DNA from: Ailanthus altissimus
Lineage: Eukaryota; Streptophyta; Magnoliopsida; Sapindales; Simaroubaceae
Direction of reading: 5' to 3'
NCBI GenBank assembly: GCA_946807835.1
Contig: OX327686.1
Coordinates: forward strand, 2,046,001 to 2,110,000
DNA length: 64,000 nt
Both the position numbers and the translations under genes were made by a program. The notes under the pieces were generated by a model that searched no databases, was not told the origin of the DNA, and saw only the letters and a program-made list of their open reading frames with translations. This document shows positions 48,843-61,600 of the stretch, one piece after another (the stretch's first letter is position 1; each line of letters opens with the position of its first letter).

Positions 48843-50915
48843 ATATATATATATGTTTGACATGCATTTAGAATTCAATAAATATAATCAAAAGTATGCA
48901 CATATTAATAATACATATGAATACAAGAAGAATAGGCAAAATTCGATAATAAGACTATATGATGATCAACAAAGAAATGATTTAAAATTCTGAGTTAAAA
49001 ATAAAAACTAAAATAAAAGTTAAATTAAGAAGAAAATTGCATTACTGTATTGAAAGTGAATTATATTTTATAACAATTTATTGTACTTTTACATAGGGTC
49101 AAATATCCTACTCAATCCTAAATCTTTTAAGAAAAAGAATCCCAATCAAAATAAAATTATCTATTTTAATAGTCAACTAAATGGGCTTAAGACCCAATTG
49201 GACATAGCCTAATATACGAAAAAAAAAAAGAATTTAAATGAAGTTTATTATTTATAATTTTCAGTTAGCGTTAATAAATTATCTACAAGTCGATTAAATT
49301 TTATTTTACTAAGATATGGATATTGTTGATGACGGTCTAAAATTATAAAAAGTTCGAGATTATGAATAAATTATGTTTAGTGAGTTTGAAAATTTTATAT
49401 CCCACTACTTCTCGAAACACTTCTCTCGGATTTTCTCTTCAAAATTCTCTTATTTTCTCATTAGATGAGAACAAAATTGGGTATCCGAGCCCCTTTTTGC
49501 CAGTACCCATGTTTTCCTTACAAATTGAAAAGGGAATCTCAAAATTGGAAGAAGGAATGGAAAGGAATTTGTGGGTAAAAAAGTTTGACACCACCGCTCT
49601 CCTACCAAATAGGAGAAATAAAGGTAATATTTGTTTTATTTTTACTGAAGTTTGTTGAATTAAGCTAAATGCTAAAATAGACTTAATATCTAAACCTGAC
49701 CTATTTTTTTAAAATTATTTAAACATAAATGTTAAATTATTTATTTTTTAAATAAAAAATTAATACTTATAGATTTATACCTTTATGAATTTTAATGTTC
49801 AATTAATTAAAAAACATGAAAAATAACACGAATTTTATTGCAATTATTTATAACCTATAATTTTTTTTAGGTTGCAAGTATCAAAACAGTAAATATGTAT
49901 TATATGATTTGTATTTGATAGGAAATAAAAAGACGAGTTTAATATGAACACAAATGTAATATAATATAAATATGGATATTTTTAATAAAGGAATGGAAGT
50001 AATAATATCATTCAAACTTTATTGATTCAGTTAAAAAGCTAAAAAAAAATTATTTGTTTCTAATTAATCCAAAATTAACTTCAAATTTTCACTAAATTAA
50101 GAAACAAACAACTTAAATAACTAAGTAAACTAAATTAAATCATATCCGACATTAAACCAATAAAATAAAAAGCTGCGAAGTCTTACTCTCATCCACTTCG
50201 GTGTCGTTAAGGGCTGCCCCAAAAAGAACATTTCTAAAGAGAAATAATCAAATTATTTTTTCAGGTTAAGTATACAATTAATTATCATTCAAAATTTATC
50301 CTATTTTCAGTTTCACCAAAAGTTAAAAATTTTATTTTTGTGTGCAGACATTATGAAAGTTATACTGCAATATTGTTATGGGTGACTAATATATACCACT
50401 AGCATAGGGTAAGATTTAGTTTTAGCACTTTTAGAGTTGAGATGAGATGTTAAATTCAAGTCCTTCAATTTGTTTGGAGAATAAATATGGTTGTAATTAG
50501 TTGAGTTTTTTTAAAAATAATTTAATATTATTGATAAAATTAAAAAATTATAAAGAATACTATTATAAAAATAAAGAATTATTAAAATAATATAAATATA
50601 AATTTATTGAACAACGCCTCCACTTACAACTTTTTGTATAAAAGGAGACAATAATCTTATAATTTTTTTTTTACCCTTATTAAAGACGAAAAATTCAACC
50701 TCAAATTGTAATCAATAAATGTGCATCATCGAAAAAAATGACAATTACAGAACTTTGACATGTTTATATATGCTAAACCATGTTAGGTCAATATTAACGA
50801 ACTTGAAATTGCAGTTACATATTCGAAAGTGGGGAAATTAAATAATAAAAAAAACAAAAAGTTGCATAATGTCAGACTGAAAATAGTGGTACAGATCAAA
50901 CTAAAAAATAAGCCG
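48843..50915. other. AT-rich intergenic; one uncertain ORF
   Basis: An ORF at 49362-49658 (98 aa) has less biased composition (segment GYPSPFLPVPMFSLQIEKGI), but no domain, TATA box or splice context that I can support. I leave it unassigned. The rest is AT-rich. Confidence 0.4.
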
Positions 50916-50919
50916 AAAT

Positions 50920-52327
50920 CTATATTCTTCCATTGAGAAAATTCCTGCAAATCTTTTCCCAGCACTTTCTATCAGGTTCAGCTGTCTCCAATCCCAACTT
51001 GGCATTTTCGGCAAATTCTTTCTGTAATAATCAAACATTGGAAAACAATATAAAAATAGGGCAAAGGTCATTTTTACGCTTAATTATGGCCCAAAAGACA
51101 TTTTTTTTCTAACAAAATTTTAAATATTTAATTTTATCTTAATTCATCAAATTTTATCATCAATTTAAATAATAAAAAAAAAAAATAATTATTTACTCAA
51201 GTGAATAGTATGTGAAAACTTAATTAGCTATAATAATAAACTAATAATTGTATGTTTAGAGTACTATTTTTGTTCAAACTAACAGAAGAATTTAGTGATT
51301 TAAGGTAAAATTAAATATTAAAAATTTCATTAAAATAAAAATGTTTTTTAAACCATAAGTTTAGGATATATATGACCTTTGGCCTATATGAATATAATAT
51401 TCCAGAACGGAAATTAACAAATGATCTGAGAAATAAAATGTAGAAGATCTGCTTAATGGCTAACCTTTATGGAATTGTTATCTAGCAGACGATCAATGAG
51501 GTTAAAGAGAATGTCTTTCGAGTACTCAGGATGGCCTTGAATGCCAAGAATGTGAGCTCCAATTGTGAACATCTCCACGCCTGTTTTATCTGAAAATGCA
51601 ATCACTTCAGCACCTAAAGGAATTTCCCAAACCTCATCTTGATGACACTCAATTATTGAAAGAGATGATGGAATTTCACCCAAATCCTCCAGGAAGCTGC
51701 ATGGTGTCAAATCCTTCACAATTCTCACTCTCCTTAACCCAATATCCCACCCTGTATAAGCTTTCCCAACTTTTCCACCCAATGCCCTGCACAGAACCTG
51801 TGAACAAATCCATGAAAGTGAATAAAAGTGAGCATAACTTTCTTTTTATTTTTCTGCTTGAAATTCTATCCGTTAGACCCCGAATCACTTTTTCCATTCT
51901 AAAACATTTTACCAGCTAAAACAACTAATACCATTGAAATTCTATTCCTTGTTATCATATAATAATTTGAATGTTTCGCAGGAGGATAAATGGTAATTAC
52001 CTGGTGACCAAAGCAAATCCCAAGAATTTTTGTCTCCATGGCATCTAAAGTCTGCAACAAGAAACAAAGCTTGAGAATCCAACAGTCATTGCCATAGGCA
52101 TCATAAGGGCTACCACTTACTACAAATCCATCATATTTGTCAAGCTCATTCATGTCAGGGAACTCTCCTTCCACAACTCTGAAAAGATCCCATCTTTCTC
52201 CTTCTTCCCCAAAAGATGAAACAAAAACGTTGAAGTATCCTCCATAAACTTTCTTCACATAATCTGAGTCTCTTGCTGCTAGCAAAAGTGCATATCTTTT
52301 CTCTTCCACAACATTCATGTTATCCAT
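50920..52327 (-). CDS. GGP: Gamma-glutamyl peptidase (class-I GATase-like)
   Basis: This is a cytosolic enzyme that removes the gamma-glutamyl group from glutathione or glutathione conjugates (glutathione turnover; in Brassicales also glucosinolate synthesis). Three exons on the minus strand, 52327-52011's neighbour region down to 52001, then 51797-51465, then 51021-50920, give 253 aa, close to the ~250 aa of the family. All junctions are phase 0 and GT-AG. Seen: [40 protein letters not shown], the nucleophile elbow GICFGHQ (Cys105, end of exon 1), ECHQDEV, and GHPEY with His198 and Glu200 completing the Cys-His-Glu triad. Exon 3 encodes KEFAENAK...[14 protein letters not shown]. The open frame extends upstream to 52474, but a TATA box lies inside that extension, so the Met at 52327 (or 52318) is the start. 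Intron 2 is largely a MITE. Confidence 0.95.
51059..51384. mobile_element. TIR MITE inside intron 2 of the gamma-glutamyl peptidase gene
   Basis: The left end gggcaaaggtcatttttacg and the reverse complement of the right end ggccaaaggtcatatatatc form inverted repeats extending about 90 bp (ttatggcccaaaagacattt versus ttatggtttaaaaaacattt; tttaattttatctta versus tttaattttacctta). A TA dinucleotide flanks both sides. It fills 326 of the 443 bp of the intron and leaves both splice sites intact. Confidence 0.85.
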
Positions 52328-52455
52328 CAAGAACTCAAAAGTTTGAGGGAGATTTAGAGAGACTAAGAGAATGAGAAACAAATGGTTTCTTCTCTGAGAG
52401 AACAAGAAACAAGTGAACTTTTTGGATATGGAAACATAAAGAACGCATGACCTCC

Positions 52456-52463
52456 TATATATA
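52456..52463 (-). promoter_or_regulatory. TATA box, gamma-glutamyl peptidase
   Basis: TATATATA on the minus strand lies about 130 bp upstream of the chosen ATG and predicts a transcription start near 52425. This excludes the in-frame ATG at 52474 as the translation start. Confidence 0.6.
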
Positions 52464-53339
52464 GGGCCTATCACTTGGGTTCCCTACTTGAGGTGACATA
52501 TTAATGGGGATTTCCATGTGCTGAGCTATAGGATAATTGAAAACAAAGCTGACAATTATGAAATTTTGTAACCTCGTGTGATGAAAGGGAATATTTGTTC
52601 GAAGTACAAAAATATAATTACTACATATCGTGGTGAGACTGATGCATTTTGCACTGAGAATATAGGAACCGTATACTCGACGATACAATATGAACAAATT
52701 GTCGAAAGAGGGAATTCAGAATTTTTGTAAAAGCATGACTAAAGTTGGCTATGATACTTTTTTCAAAAAAAATTTTTAATGCATGTGCTTCATAGGAATG
52801 AACAACATCTAAGATTGAAATCGATATTATTTTACAATATCTGCATTATAAGTACTCAATATAAATCTAATTATTGCTGAAATTAAATCTAATATTTGAA
52901 TATCTGGATGTTGAAAGTGTTAGAACCGACATTTATGATATAGTTCACCTTTATAAGTGTAAATATCTTTTTATTATGAAATATTCTTGTTCCCCCCAGA
53001 TTTTAGCGAACTAGGTCCAAGATCTTAGGTCCGTAAGTTCTAAGAGATCTTATGCTAAAAAATTAAAAGATTAAAAAGAAAGAATTTAGACAAGAATTAT
53101 ATATTATTATACCTCAAAATACAAAGAATAAGCTATTGTTATGTTGAAAAAGAAAAAAATTAAACTAGGTAATTATATATAAAAAAGAAATATACCTAAA
53201 AGTTGATTGAGAATATTTAACTTAAAATCAATTAAAAAGAGAATTATTTGATTGTTTCCTCTTTAACAACTCAAATAATTTGTTTTCTCTTTAACAAATT
53301 GTTTGACTTGTTTCCTTTTTTAACACCCCCTTCAAATTG

Positions 53340-56300
53340 GAGAGTGAATGTCAAAGACTCCTAACTTGTCAAGCAGAAAGAAGAAAACATATTGACCCAA
53401 TGGTTTAGTAAAAAGATTGGCAACTTATTTTTCGCTTTCCATAAAAGAAGTCTTAAGCTCCCTTTTTTTGTATTCGTTCATGGACTATATAACAATCTAT
53501 CTCAATATGTTTTATCATTTTTTGAAAGACAGGGTTGGTTGAAATGTAAATTGCCGCTTGGTTGTCACAAAAGAGTTGAGTTGGTTCTGAGTGAGATACT
53601 TGCAAATATTTTAATAAGTACTGTAACCATTTAAATAATCAATGCCATGGACCTATATTTGGATTCTGCTAAGGACCATGATATTGTGACTTGTTTCTTA
53701 CTTTTCCATGAAATCAGTAAATTACCAAGAAAAATACAATAACAAGTAATTGATCGTTATGTATTTAAAAATCTAGCCCAATCTGCATCACAAAAGCCTG
53801 TTAACTGTAGCTTTTCGTGTAAAGAAAATAAAAGACCCTGTCCCATAGCATTTTTTAAGTACTGCAATACCTAATGTGCTGCTTCGAGATATGGTTTTCT
53901 GGGTTGTTGCATAAATTGATCGAGTGTGTTGACTGAGTAAGTAGTGTTTGGTCTAGTGATGGTAAGATAAATCAACTTTTCAATCAACATGCAATAATAA
54001 ATTGGATCATTAAGCAACTTTCTCTTATTAGAAGCAAGCTTGAGATTTTGTTCCATGAAAAATTTTGCAAGTTTGGCACCTAGAAGTCTAGCCTCCTCTA
54101 GTATGTCAAATGTGTGTTTTTGTTGGTTGATATAAATTTTTACTTTGGATTGAGCAACTTCTATTCCAAGAAAATACATCAAATGACTGAGATCCTTAAT
54201 TCGAAAATAATTGGCCAAGAAATTCTTTACCTCTTGTATCATTTTCTTATTGTTGCCGGTAATGATCATGTCGTCGACATAAAAGAATGATAACAGTGAG
54301 AGAATTGCCATTAACCTTGGTGAATAAAGAATAATCTGCCTATGATTGATGGAAACTAAATTTTTAAATAAAGTCAATAAACTTGTGAAACTAATTTCGT
54401 GAGGCTTGCTTTAATCCGTAGAGAGATTTATGGAGTCGATAAACTAAGTGTTATTCCCCTTGTTGACAAAAATCAAATGAGGAGTCATATAAACCTCCTT
54501 AGTCAAATCCCTATGAAGAAAAGCATTTTGAACATCCAACTGATGAAGGTGCCAATGACGAATAGAAGCAATGACCAAAAGACACCGAAAAGTAGTTAAG
54601 TTAGCTACAAGAGTAAAGGTGTCAGTGTAGTCAATACCTTTATGTTGAGTAAACCCTTTAACTACGAGACGAGCTTTCTAATGCTCAATTGAACCATTAG
54701 AGTTGTGCTTAATTTTGTAGACCCATTTACAACTGATAGGTCGGTATCCAGAAGATAACATGATAATACTTCAAGTATAGTTTGCTTCAAGGGCTGAGAT
54801 TTCTTGATTCATGGTAACTACCCAATGTGGATTGTGGTAATCTTGTTCATATGTTTCTGGTTCAACCTTATGAAAAACAACATTGATAAAAGTCTGATGT
54901 GAATGAGAGAGATGGGTGTAGGAGACATACCTTGAAATTAGGAGGCGCGTGCCAGACATAATTGAAGAAGAAGAAGGACATAGAGTGAGAAGCTTGAAAT
55001 GGTTTACCTCGTACTCTTAGAGATTGATTGGGAGCTTTGTGGGGCAAGAAGAACGTTAGGATGGATAAGAATCAGGGAATATTTCAGATTCGATAAAACT
55101 GGGGTATTCTAAATTGGCTCCTGGGTACTCGTAGAAATGGCATCGTATAAGGAATAGTTGGCACCGAGGTGTCAAAAACTTGGATTTTGGTTCCGTGGTG
55201 TAGAGTAGATGGTGCCGCGACATTGACGTTCTGAAGTGACTTTTGGATTTCTCTTGTTTTAGTAAGGGTAGGGTTGGTGTGTCAATGTGGACATTAAGGT
55301 TTTGAATTAGAGTATGGAGTGTGATGGGTGGTGTTTGGTTGACTTCGAGATTATATAAACCATTAAGCTGCTTCCTTAGGCTAATCGTCTTCTTTGTAGC
55401 CATGTCCTACACCACAAAAAATAAGTATAAAATGTTATACTACAACTTAATGCCTGAGTAATTTTGCCAACTGATAGTAGATTAACTCTAAATTTTGGTA
55501 CATAGAGAACATCATTTATAGTGATATTATCAGACAACTTTGTTGACCCAACACACTTAATTTTAGTTTAGCCTCAATTTGGTAAATGAATGAAATTATG
55601 AAAAGGAGTTGTCTTATGCAATGTTAGTTAAACATCAGAAAGATAGTCGATAGCCCCACTATCAATAATCTACTCAATATGTGATGAAGATTTAATCTTA
55701 TAACAAAAAAGTGAGCTAATACCTGTAGTGTTCACAAAAGGTAAAGTGTTACCATTATCCTTTTGAAATTGAGTTTTGAGTTAATTGTACTATTCGAGAG
55801 TGAAAGTGGTGTTGGTAAAACTTTGCCTTTTGGATTCTTCTTTAGCCGTCGAGTTATTGACATTAGGCTCATTTCCTCTTGGCTTTACTTTTTTACCATG
55901 TAGTTTGTGTCAAGGCGAAAACTATGGAGAAAGTAACAGTGATCAATAGTGTGGTTGTCTTTTTCACAATAAGTACAATCCTTTTTCTTTGATGTTGAAA
56001 CTTGCATTGTAGCATGATTGTCTCTCTTTCTTTGAATGGCTACTTTGGTTTATCTTTTTTGTTGGAGTATTAAGGTATGAACATTGCATATATTTGGAAG
56101 AGGACTCATCATGAGAATTGAACCTCGTACATTGGCATAAGATTCATTTAGTCTCATCAAGAATTACATGACACTTTCTTTTTCTTCTCATTTGGCAAGG
56201 CCTTTTAAACTCCCACAAGTACAAGAAATTGAATCATAATTAGAAGCTAACTCATTCTAAAGTTTCTTCATTTTGGTGTAATAAGTTGAAACAGATTGAG

Positions 56301-56720
56301 ACTGAGACCTTTGTCATTGTTTGACAATTTCTTATAGAATTTGATAGATTGAAGAGTCATTCTCTTAAGAGAACTTATCTTTTAAGTTGTCCTAGACTTC
56401 GTTTACAATTTTTGCATAAATAACACTTCTTGTAATATTAGAATGAATTGAATTCAAAATATGGGATAATACCATATCATTGCATTGTTGCAACACCGAA
56501 AACTTAGGGTGAAATTGAGGTGGTACTTGTATCGTCTTGTTGATGAATCCAAATTTATTCTTAACACTGAGAGCTATACGCATCGTGCGGCTCCATTATC
56601 TATAATTATCTCCTTCAAGTTTTTTAGTAACCAAAACGAGACCTGGATGATCCGAGTAATGTATGGTGAAGGCATCTATATTGTCAGCAACTTTCTCTGC
56701 CATTATCTTGGTAAATTCAT
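53340..56720 (-). pseudogene. Copia gag-pol remnants (gag, protease, RT, RNase H; integrase core lost)
   Basis: Pieces in order on the minus strand. Gag N-terminal block IHYSDHPGLVLVTKKLEGDN (about 56660) and then KNKFGFI...CNDMVLSHILNS (56583-56392). Zinc knuckle CTYCEKDNHTIDHC (about 55965). Protease WIIDSGA (about 55660). A pre-integrase motif ATKKTISLRKQLNGLYNLE (about 55403-55340). Then a jump to the integrase-RT linker without the integrase catalytic core. RT start HWVVTMNQEISALEANYT (54825-54771). RT core FFYVDDMIITGN and YFLGIEVAQ (54377-53871). RNase [22 protein letters not shown] and CDNQAAIYISTNP (53800-53440). Multiple stops (e.g. before VLQYL) make every piece non-functional. Confidence 0.88.
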
Positions 56721-56757
56721 CTTTCTCTATTCCCAAATCAACAGAAGTCATGTAAGA

Positions 56758-56770
56758 GGCTCTGATACCA
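56758..56770 (-). other. Copia primer-binding site
   Basis: TGGTATCAGAGCC immediately inside the 5' LTR is complementary to initiator-Met tRNA 3' sequence, the usual Copia primer. Confidence 0.9.
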
Positions 56771-58134
56771 TAAAAAATTAAGAGATTGAGAAGAAAGAAT
56801 TTGGACAAGAATTGTGTATTTCTGTATTTCAAAATATAAAAAGTAAGCTTTACATTTATAGTGCTATTCCTATGTTGAAAAAAAAAAAAAAAAAATTAGG
56901 TAATTACATATAAAAAAGAAATACACCTAATAGATAATTGAGATTATTTGACCTAAAATCAATTAAGGAGAAAACCATTTGATTTGTTTCCTCTTTAACA
57001 AATCAAATAATTTGTTTCATCTTTAACAAATTATTTGATTTGTTTTTTCTTTTAACATATGCCAAAAAGAGTTTACTAAGGGCCTTGAACAAGTAAGACT
57101 TAAAAAATAATTGTCTGCCTAAAAATGTCCTAGAATCCTAACGCCTTCTCTGAGTTGGTCAAAATAATGGCCTATCCTTGTTCTGTCAAACTCTTTAAGC
57201 AGATAAGACTAAGTCTACACCCTTTATACTGGTCAGAATAATGGTATACTAGTTATCCTGTTTAGTCAGTCTCACAATAGAATACTACAATCTCTTCAAG
57301 CTGATTAAAGTAATGGTCTACAAGCTACTCTACTTGGTCAAATCCACTATCTACAAGGTCAAAGAGAACAACAATTGAACATTGACTATTCTGTTCGAAG
57401 AAGTTGTACAAAGGCAAGGAGAACAATAGTTAAATACTGACTAAACATATTAGAAGAAGCATTATTTGAGGAAATATAACCCCCACTTAAAGCAAGCAGT
57501 GGGAGGTCCAAAATTGATTGTCTCAAATAAATAAATAAAAATTTTAAAATGACTCAACCTATAAGAGATGTAGAGAGGTGTGCATAAAGTCAAATTTATC
57601 AAAGAAAGAATCTCCAAAAAAGGACTGCAAAGACAAGAAAGATTAAGTGCAATTTAAAAAAAAAAACTCTAAAAGTAAAATCTAATAAGGGAAAATCTAT
57701 AAATATACTCTCTTTGAAAAGGACTCAAAGAGTTATTGGTAAATTCTAAATCCTCACCTTATAAATAGAAGAAGAAATTAACATAAGAAAGACAAAATGT
57801 ATAATAAAGAATACAAATACACTTAGTGCATATGGAGAGATCATAACAATCACAAGCCAGTTATTTATAACGAATAATTCACTATCCTATTTTATTTTTT
57901 ACCTTATTTTTTTATCTTTTAAATCTTTGTTCACTTAAAAATCAGAGTGTCTATGTTGAAAAACTTTGGCGTAGCCTCACATGTATTCTTTGATTGCAGG
58001 GTCTTCATAGAAATATTATTCTTGTGAGAAGAAGAAACAATTGATTTTTTGATCTTATCTTTACTGTTTAAGCCAAGCTTCCTAAATAAAAATAAATCTC
58101 CTCCGAGTTATCAAATATTGGGGGTCAAAATTCT

Positions 58135-58431
58135 TAAACTATTTAAGTATTCGAATGATGAAATAATCAATTGATACGTGTCTTTGTTAACGAGATTATA
58201 AAGGGCACATGATTTATTCCTATCATTCTATTTCGCAAACTGAATAAATTCTCAAAAGAATTTTGATTTTGAATAGTTGATACGAGTATCTTTAAAAGTA
58301 AGAATGATTGATAGCTGTAAAGGTGCATCAAAATAATAATAATAAAAAGGTCAATTGTGATTCGCGAAAGAATTTTTAATTTTAGAAGCATTAAAACGTT
58401 TTAGTTTTTAGAACAATTTGACAATTATAAA
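58135..58431. other. Intergenic, no gene recognised
   Basis: AT-rich. The minus-strand ORF at 58167-58391 is hydrophobic and low-complexity, without a domain. The stretch shares phrases with 45740-45990 (e.g. 'gattga..cgtgtctttgttaacgagattataaaggc' versus 'gattgatgtgcgtctccataaatgagatcataaaggc'), so both are copies of one dispersed repeat. Confidence 0.5.
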
Positions 58432-58632
58432 TGAGTAATGTTATATTTTTTTAAATGATATTTTAATATCTTATTTATTTTAAATTGATATATTAAATAA
58501 TTATTAGATAGTGAAATAGTATAAATTTTAAAATTATTTATTATCTAATTTTATTATTTAATAGTTACTTGACATATTATTTAAAATAAAAAAATTTGAG
58601 ATATTATTTAAAAAATATAACAAAATTCATTA
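58432..58632. mobile_element. Foldback MITE (~200 bp)
   Basis: The left arm (gagtaatgttatatttttttaa) and the reverse complement of the right arm (gaattttgttatattttttaaa) match and continue inward (aaatgatattttaatatc versus aaataatatctcaaat; ttattagatagtgaaatag versus the opposed ttagataataaataa). Almost the whole element is a hairpin. A relic of the same family is seen at 5770-5820. Confidence 0.7.
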
Positions 58633-61600
58633 TAAATTATAAGGTATATGAGTAGATTTGTTCAACTTTCCTTGTGTTTTGTGGCTCCACGGGTTAGCTC
58701 CATCTTTCTATGGGAGTTTCAAATAGTAAATGTATCCATTTTAATTGTAATTAATAATATATTTTTTTATTAGATAAATTATAATATTTGTATTTTATTC
58801 TGAATAATAATTACAAAAAGTAGGTTTTATATAGACATTAAGTTTATAGACCATATGAAAAGAATAATACATAAAAATTACAATTATAATACAAAAATTG
58901 ACACAATGAAAAATATTCTAATTTCTATTCTCTTCCTCTCTCTCATTTTGTGAAAAAGAAAAAATTGGTATAAGCTAGAGCCTTGCCGGTGCTTATTGGC
59001 TTGGCTTTGACAATAAGCCTTCACTGGTGATATGATGGAAATATTTAGAATATAATGCAAGATTACAATTTCACAAATTTACTAATTTGTAATAACTTTA
59101 AATCTATAGATTTATGCCCTTCTTATTTTTTTTTTTTGTCTTGAACTTGACCTCTTGTAGTGGTATATAATAATTGAAAATAGACTACTTTATCAGACCT
59201 AATAACAATAATATTCGTTTCCTACAATAATTTTGCTATTTATTTATGTATATTTTATTTTAATAAATATGTTTTCATGTTTGTCAATTGTTTTAATTTA
59301 GTGTTTATTTTAAATATTATATTTTTTATATTGTGCCACTTAAATTTAAATCTAAGTGAATACTTACTAACTTTAGTCCTTATTAAAGCTATTGGTTTTA
59401 TTTTAGGATATATGTCTGCTCTGGTAAGATAGAATAAATTTATCTAGAGTTCGCTCTATTGTAGTAGTTAATTATTTGTGTCATAGTTTCTTACAATTAC
59501 TTAGTATAATTTTGATTAAAAAAGCCAATTGTTAAGAAAAATGATTAAAAAAAGTCAAAAATGAAGTGTTCGAAATATGTACGTGTATATGAGTAATATT
59601 TTTATGTGAATATCTGTGTATGAAAATTTTCATTGTGCATAAGTAAGATAAAATTGGTAGATAATAAAAGCAAGTAATTATAGTTGAAAATGCATTAATT
59701 TTGTATCAGTTTATTCTTTTAATGAAAGTTTTTTTTTGTAAAAAAAAAAAAAGAGACAAATTTCTAATTTGATAATAACAAAATAAGCAATGTTTATTAC
59801 TAGAAAAATAGACAATTTCATCCAGCTTTTTTCTTGAATTACTCACTGGGTCCTTACCTTTTTGCAAACTTCGGTTAATTCCTACCATCTAAAATATTCC
59901 GTTAAGTGGGCAATTTTTAAGAGCTTTTACCAAATTGCATTTGATGTGACAGTTGTTTCAATTTAAGCCCATTAATAAAATAAATGATAATATTTAATCT
60001 TAATTAATTCAAAATTACAATTTGAATATCATATTAAATTACTATCATACATTTTACATTAAAAAATAAGGAAAAAAATATTAAATTGTAATTTTCATAT
60101 CCCCCACCTCGCTACCTCTCCCTCCTAACATTTAATTTTTATTTCTCTTTATCCCACCCCACCGCTTCCCTCTCTCCTAAATTTTAATTTTTATTAGAAA
60201 AAAACCATATACTTGAAAGAGATGTTGGGGGTAGAGTGGGTAGGGGTGGTCAGTGCAAGTACAAATACGTTAATAAAAAATTATGAATAATTATTTCGAG
60301 AGTAAATGCGTTGACACAAGAAAGTAGCTAAATATTGTAAATAGAGGTGAATTGTAAAGAGACTAGAGACCATACATGAACCGTAAAGAAATCATAGGTG
60401 AATATCTTTTAGAGGAAATAAACAAGTAAATAAAAGAAACTATGTAACTCTTGCCAAGTTGCATTGCCAAATTTTCATCGCGTGGACTTGTCTAATAAAC
60501 TAGAAAACTCAAAAATTTCTCTTAACTTGAAATAACAAAAATTTTCAACCCAAAAATCTTCAAAAAATTTTTAGTGGAGCATGAAAAACATGAACTGAGT
60601 GCAACATGAGAAATAAAAAAAAAAAAACCCTCATAATTTGAAAAAAAATTGAATTTACCTTAAAATTTATTAAATTTTATACATGCCTAAACTTTACTCA
60701 TAATTGTAAATTTACCCCAAATTTATCTAAAATTTCATATTGGACCAAGATTTATCTAAAATTGTAGATGCGCACAAAAATTATTTGAAACTTTATATCA
60801 ACCTTAATAGTTTTTAAGTATGACAAAATTCTCCATATCTAATTTTTACGTTAATAGACTGTTTTTTTAGGTCAATGGCAAGCGCTTGACCTATGACAAG
60901 TAAATTAGAGCATATTCGAATTCTCATTTGCATGTGGGCTCCTAAAATTGCCTTTATGAAGATTGCCACGTAGGTAGCGAGTCCACATGTCCCTAGAGGA
61001 ATGAAAAATCAGGTCAAATGGGTCTTAAAAATCTTGTGCCTTAAGCCTTATTAGAAATTATGACATGGGTAGTGGGTCCTTGGCCCTGGGGGGGATGGGC
61101 AATACTTGTCTCTTGAGTTTGAGCCAGACCATAATGGAGGCATCACATTATTAGGTAAGAAAGAATATCACGTCTCACATCAAATAAAATTAGGTAGATA
61201 TTTGGTATATATGGTCAAATAGGCTGCATTACCTAACAAACTAGTCTTTTAGATTAATAAAAAGTGCCCAACCTATAACATAAGCACTCCATTTATGGGC
61301 CTGTGAAGGTCAAATCTTGAAAAGGGTATAAGGTGGAGTTGATTGATGACGGCGATGGCATCTTAATCGTGAAAAGGTGTGCAAATTGGGCAATGGTTTA
61401 CCACGATGGCGCTCTTTGTTGCTAGATTCTAGTGACCTAGGGTCACAATTAGGTATGGATAAGAATGATTGATGTATGAGGATTCTATTGGCAAGAGTGA
61501 TGGGGAAGAAAACACAACAATTGTCAGTGAGGTGAATGGTGGCAATCGTGGTGATTATGGCTTCAATTTAATATTTTCGGATTGGCTAAGATAATGATGG

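Larger units (their letters stand above)
53056..57057 (-). mobile_element. Ty1/Copia retrotransposon, degenerate, with TATGC target duplication
   Basis: The LTRs are 53056-53325 (3') and 56771-57057 (5'), 270 and 287 bp, running TGTTAAAA...TTTTTTA on the minus strand. The primer-binding site TGGTATCAGAGCC abuts the 5' LTR (56770 down to 56758). A polypurine tract (GAAGGGGG) abuts the 3' LTR at 53326-53333. TATGC flanks both ends (53051-53055, 57058-57062). At about 4.0 kb it is shorter than a full Copia element because the integrase core is missing. Frameshifts and stops are spread over the coding region. It is nested in an older LTR-like sequence. Confidence 0.93.
52988..58129. mobile_element. 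Older solo-LTR-like element split by the Copia insertion
   Basis: The two pieces are 52988-53055 and 57058-58129. The left piece starts TGTTCCCCCCAG and the right piece ends in ...ATTGGGGGTCAAA. ATTCT flanks both ends (52983-52987 and 58130-58134), consistent with a target duplication of the older element. The right piece contains LTR-like signals (ttataaatagaag TATA-type near 57760) and repeated 'tggtcagaataatgg' phrases. There is no coding sequence. Removing the Copia element and one TATGC joins the pieces into about 1.1 kb. Evidence is by eye only. Confidence 0.5.

Noticed and set aside
52328..52474. 49-residue N-terminal extension of the gamma-glutamyl peptidase
   Set aside because: It contains the TATA box, lacks similarity to the family N-terminus, and the family start aligns with the Met at 52327.
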